Source of the DNA: Actinomucor elegans
Taxonomy: Eukaryota; Mucoromycota; Mucoromycetes; Mucorales; Mucoraceae
Assembly (NCBI GenBank): GCA_026027325.1
Contig: JAMSLZ010000012.1
Location: 868,001 to 932,000 of the forward strand
Length of the DNA stretch: 64,000 bases
Direction of reading: 5' to 3'
Positions 61,078 to 64,000 of this stretch are shown piece after piece; position 1 is the first letter of the stretch; every line of letters starts with the position of its first letter. The translations under genes were made by a program, and so were the position numbers. The notes below the pieces were generated by a model. The model made no database searches and was not told the DNA's origin. It saw nothing but the letters and a program-made list of their open reading frames with translations.

Positions 61078-62935
61078 CACTTTCAATCATAAAAGCCCGC
61101 ACATCGTCCTCTGTAGCCACATTCTATATCAAGACACAGTTAAGTCTACATCTCAGGTCAATTCAAATAACTATACCTCTATCTCATAATTTAGCTTTTC
61201 TAGCCTCGAGTTCCAGTCCTCCAAGTTCAACTCGCCACCGTACATGCTGTAAGGATGGGTCGATATGAGCGTAGTTAATGCTCTAATAGCATACTTTCTC
61301 ACAATACTACTTTTATCTTGCAAATGACGAACAAATAGTATAGTAGCTGCGTGTCTTCTTTTGGGGAACTTGGCTTTTAAACTGGTTTATCGTTTAGCAA
61401 TTCTAGCTTATAAAGAGGTTGATATACTCACTTGAACAAACGAAGATATACTTGCAACACCTTTTGTCTACAATAAGAAATTGGATCCAGCATACGTTCC
61501 TCCAAAAGATCAAAGAAACCATTGATCTGATCTATATGGTTGGGATTATCTTCTATTGTTTTTGATAGTTCCGCAATAAGATAGCCCAAGATATCAATCA
61601 AGGTAGTTCTCATTAAATATGACTATAATAAAAAGTGTTAGTTGCCTGACTTGGTTCTTGTTACAATGAGTGTATTTACATCACTATCTAGTTGATTAAC
61701 TAATACTGTCAAGTTCTTCAGGACAGTCTTTGGTGAAAGCTCTGCTAACTTTTGCAAGAATAGAGCAAAAGTTTTTGGGTTAGGTGAATCCTTGACTTCC
61801 TTACTGGTCGTATCCTTAAATTCGCGATTACTGATTTCGCGCAAGATCTCATCCGCTAATTGAGTATAATTTTGTTTCTCTACCATATATACCAACAACT
61901 CGGCCATGGGTTCAGCAGAGTGCTCCCAATATTGAAGATTCTGCATGATCGTTGTCTGAGCCACTATAAACATATAAAACTTATTAATTTCAATAGGATG
62001 ACACTCATTAATCTCCCAGTTTACTTGCCTGATAAATGATCATAGTGCTTTATACAAAGGCTCAAGATTCGGAAAACACGTTCCTTGATAGGGCTTGATT
62101 TAGCATGAGCTGGATTTTCAAACAATTGATATGCTGGCTTTGTGAAAAGAGTAACAAAGGCGATTCGATCAGGCGTTAGTGTCCAGATCTTGGTGAGCTT
62201 TAAACTAAGTAGCCAGCTTGCCAAGTCAAATGCTTTCAATTTTTGAGAGCTCCAGTCATATACTTTGAGATCGTTTCCAGCGGTTGAACGGTGATTCGAT
62301 TTTGATTTGCGTACCATTGCAGAGGAAGTAGCGTTATCTTCTGCTAAAAATAAGAACCAATGAATCAGGAATCCATAAAGTTCAAGGTACAGCCGATGGT
62401 TATTAAAGGTGTCTTTCTCGTTGTTGTCCAGGTCCTCTGATGTTGATTTGACTTCCACTCGAAAGGCTGTATATGTGCAACAAATAAGACCATTAATCAT
62501 GCTGCCTTATATTTGTATACGTGTAGTTATACCTGATAGGATAATATCAAATAATCGCGAAAGAATACGTGGTTGAACACTTGTAAAGTACCTATTCGTT
62601 TTTTTTTTTTTTTTTGCATATTAAACGTCAAGATCATATCTCGGTTTGGTTATAGGTCGTGTTTTACTTTAAGAAGCTACGTATTTTATCAAAAACGAAA
62701 GGCTCTGCAATGTTCTCCGAGGATACTTGAATACTGTCTGTGATTTCTATTATAGAGCCGTGTTACTTTATGTTGTAGCCAACTTTTTCGAGTTGTATGA
62801 AATACCATTCAGGTATCTTGCTAGATCGTGATCGCTTTTTTCTCTAATTTCGATTTCATTTGGAATATAATAGTCGGTAAAATTATCTCCTTGTATCTTT
62901 AAAACCTCGTCTGTTAATACAAATTGATCCCTCAT
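58130..62935 (-). CDS. Condensin complex subunit 1 (Cnd1/Ycs4/NCAPD2)
   Basis: Ten exons, 62935-62806, 62746-62668, 62591-62533, 62466-62029, 61963-61680, 61622-61432, 61381-61177, 61123-59519, 59462-58731 and 58666-58130, give 1419 residues, close to human NCAPD2 (1401). The reading frame is phase-consistent through all junctions. Family knowledge: HEAT-repeat subunit of condensin, needed for mitotic chromosome compaction. Diagnostic text includes MVRKNAVMVLTHLILNGMVKVKGQI (Cnd1 HEAT region, near 1075), NATLALTKFMCVSSDFCEQKL and many helical HEAT-like repeats. The C-terminal tail (from about 1300) is very acidic with basic segments (SLRKRKRVIDESDEEVDFENL then Asp/Glu runs). Exon 8 includes a poly-Gln stretch from a CAG repeat. 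Intron 62028-61964 uses a GC donor (CAG|GCAAGT). Confidence 0.94.
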
Positions 62936-63112
62936 CTTTATGAACAAATGTGTATATAATAAAAAGAAAGAAAGAAAAAGGAAACCCAGTCAGGGAAACG
63001 CCAAAATATCGAACATCAGACCGCGTCTGATTTCAGATACCGAAAGCGCGTTTTTACTAGGCTATGTCGAATGTATTCGTTGTATGTCAGTTGAATAGTG
63101 GTATTGGTAATT

Positions 63113-63186
63113 GGACAGTTTATTCTGAATTTGTACCAGCAATGAGGCATGACATTAACCCAAGGTCGACCGAGAGATTTATATAT
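63113..63186 (-). repeat. Dispersed repeat copy, left arm of an inverted pair
   Basis: Blocks 'gacagtttattctgaatt', 'gaggcatgacattaac' and 'aaggtcgaccgagagattta' match the minus-oriented family. It lies about 230 bp from the plus-oriented copy at 63417. Confidence 0.55.
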
Positions 63187-63416
63187 CGTTATATTTTGTT
63201 TGTATGAAATGACGGTTCTAGTAGATAAAGGTATTTCATCCTAAACATATTATACACACCCGATGCGATATTTAATAGAACTTTATCAAATAGCGCAACT
63301 GACTGATAACCCATTGTTAAATTTAACTACTACATCTGCTGGTGTGTTTACTTAACCAGAGCATAATTGAATATTTTATTTATCATATAAACTAGGTTTT
63401 ATGATTAGTAGATCAT

Positions 63417-63475
63417 TTGATCGATCCCGGTTGAATGTTGCATTTGATTAGTAGTGCATGTTGCATGCCCTCCAA
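63417..63475 (+). repeat. Dispersed repeat copy, right arm of an inverted pair
   Basis: Blocks 'gatcatttgatcgatcccgg' and 'aatgttgcatttgattag' match the copies at 51053-51125 and 21723-21785. Confidence 0.5.
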
Positions 63476-64000
63476 TGTTATCATATGCATTAACATTTGT
63501 CTATTACGCACTATAATGTAATATAAATTATCTCTTTTGCTTCCTATGTATACCTTTACGCATCATACATGATTATATGAGGGCAGGTTATAAGATGGCC
63601 TAAACTCAAATAGTAATGTTGTCCATAGATGTGAACTGAAGCTATACTTGATTCCAATAAAAGGGTTCAAGCAAAGTCTCATTTCTTTTAGTCTTAGTTT
63701 AACAAATATATTCATCATCGTATACTATTACAATGCATGCTCAGAATGAATTGCTGCATCTATTTAAATCTTACTTTAACTTTAGTATAATAGATATAAT
63801 TTATTTATTTGTGATTGACAGCGAAACACAAAAAAATTTAATATGAAGCTAACAGACAAAGGCTTTTATTTAATATGATAAATGTATTACTATAATAACA
63901 GAAAAAAGTGCATTCATTATCATAATCACCATTGTCTCGCCAATAATAAAGATAATCTAGATAGGGTTTTGGATACGCAGTCTAGAAGTAACATTGAGAT

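Larger units (their letters stand above)
62936..64000. other. Spacer at the window end with an inverted repeat pair
   Basis: No supportable gene. It contains the CND1 promoter and 5' UTR region, dispersed repeat copies at 63113-63186 (-) and 63417-63475 (+), and a possible partial copy near 63745-63765. A gene may start beyond the window edge. Confidence 0.55.

Overview
The window looks like nuclear DNA of an early-diverging filamentous fungus, most likely a mucoralean (Mucoromycota). Evidence: A+T-rich gene-poor spacers, spliceosomal genes with several 45-75 nt introns (GT/GTAAGT donors, TAG/CAG acceptors), fungal-type proteins (Ppg1-like phosphatase, Mex67, NAD-IDH, Faa-type acyl-CoA synthetase, Msc2/ZnT7-like zinc carrier, a P450 of the CYP52/CYP4 type), a ribosomal protein gene with a long 5' intron, and no operons. 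The genus is not determined. All gene models were spliced by eye from conserved motifs, reading-frame phase and splice sites; no RNA evidence was available.

Layout, left to right. 0-7 kb: a four-LIM paxillin-like protein (+), a 37-bp minisatellite, and a long-chain acyl-CoA synthetase (-). 7-11 kb: a long A+T-rich spacer with decayed repeats. 11-20 kb: a run of minus-strand genes: ribosomal protein uL24/L26, a secreted Cys-rich GPI-type protein, a tRNA m5U methyltransferase (TRMT2A type), a Ser/Gln-rich conserved fungal protein, and the GTPase GPN3. 22.8-34 kb, the densest part: a cyclin-like protein, Rrs1, Pex14, a Ppg1-like phosphatase, a zinc transporter, a PHD-finger protein and a P450, the last two tail to tail with only 6 bp between stop codons. 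35.7-48.5 kb: Mex67/NXF without its usual UBA tail, argininosuccinate synthase, NAD-isocitrate dehydrogenase, an unknown secreted protein and a NUDT19-like Nudix hydrolase. 49-63 kb: a decayed coding relic, a coiled-coil protein, a C2H2 transcription factor with a 16-nt microexon, a CAMK-like kinase, and condensin subunit Cnd1 (10 exons).

The genes are mostly unrelated housekeeping functions: ribosome biogenesis (uL24, Rrs1), RNA metabolism (TRMT2A, Mex67), peroxisome and fatty-acid metabolism (Faa, Pex14, perhaps the P450 and the Nudix enzyme), mitochondrial and arginine metabolism, zinc transport and chromosome condensation. I do not see a biosynthetic cluster, CRISPR array, intact transposon or clear tRNA.

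The most unusual observations concern gene structure and non-coding DNA: a GPN3 start codon split by an intron (AT|G), a ribosomal protein gene whose last coding exon is only the stop codon, a GC-AG intron and a 16-nt microexon, a dispersed family of about 65-bp degenerate repeats that sometimes occurs as inverted pairs, a 420-bp element with decayed inverted arms, and a fragment of the PHD gene copied about 7 kb away. I found no convincing previously undescribed multi-gene system.
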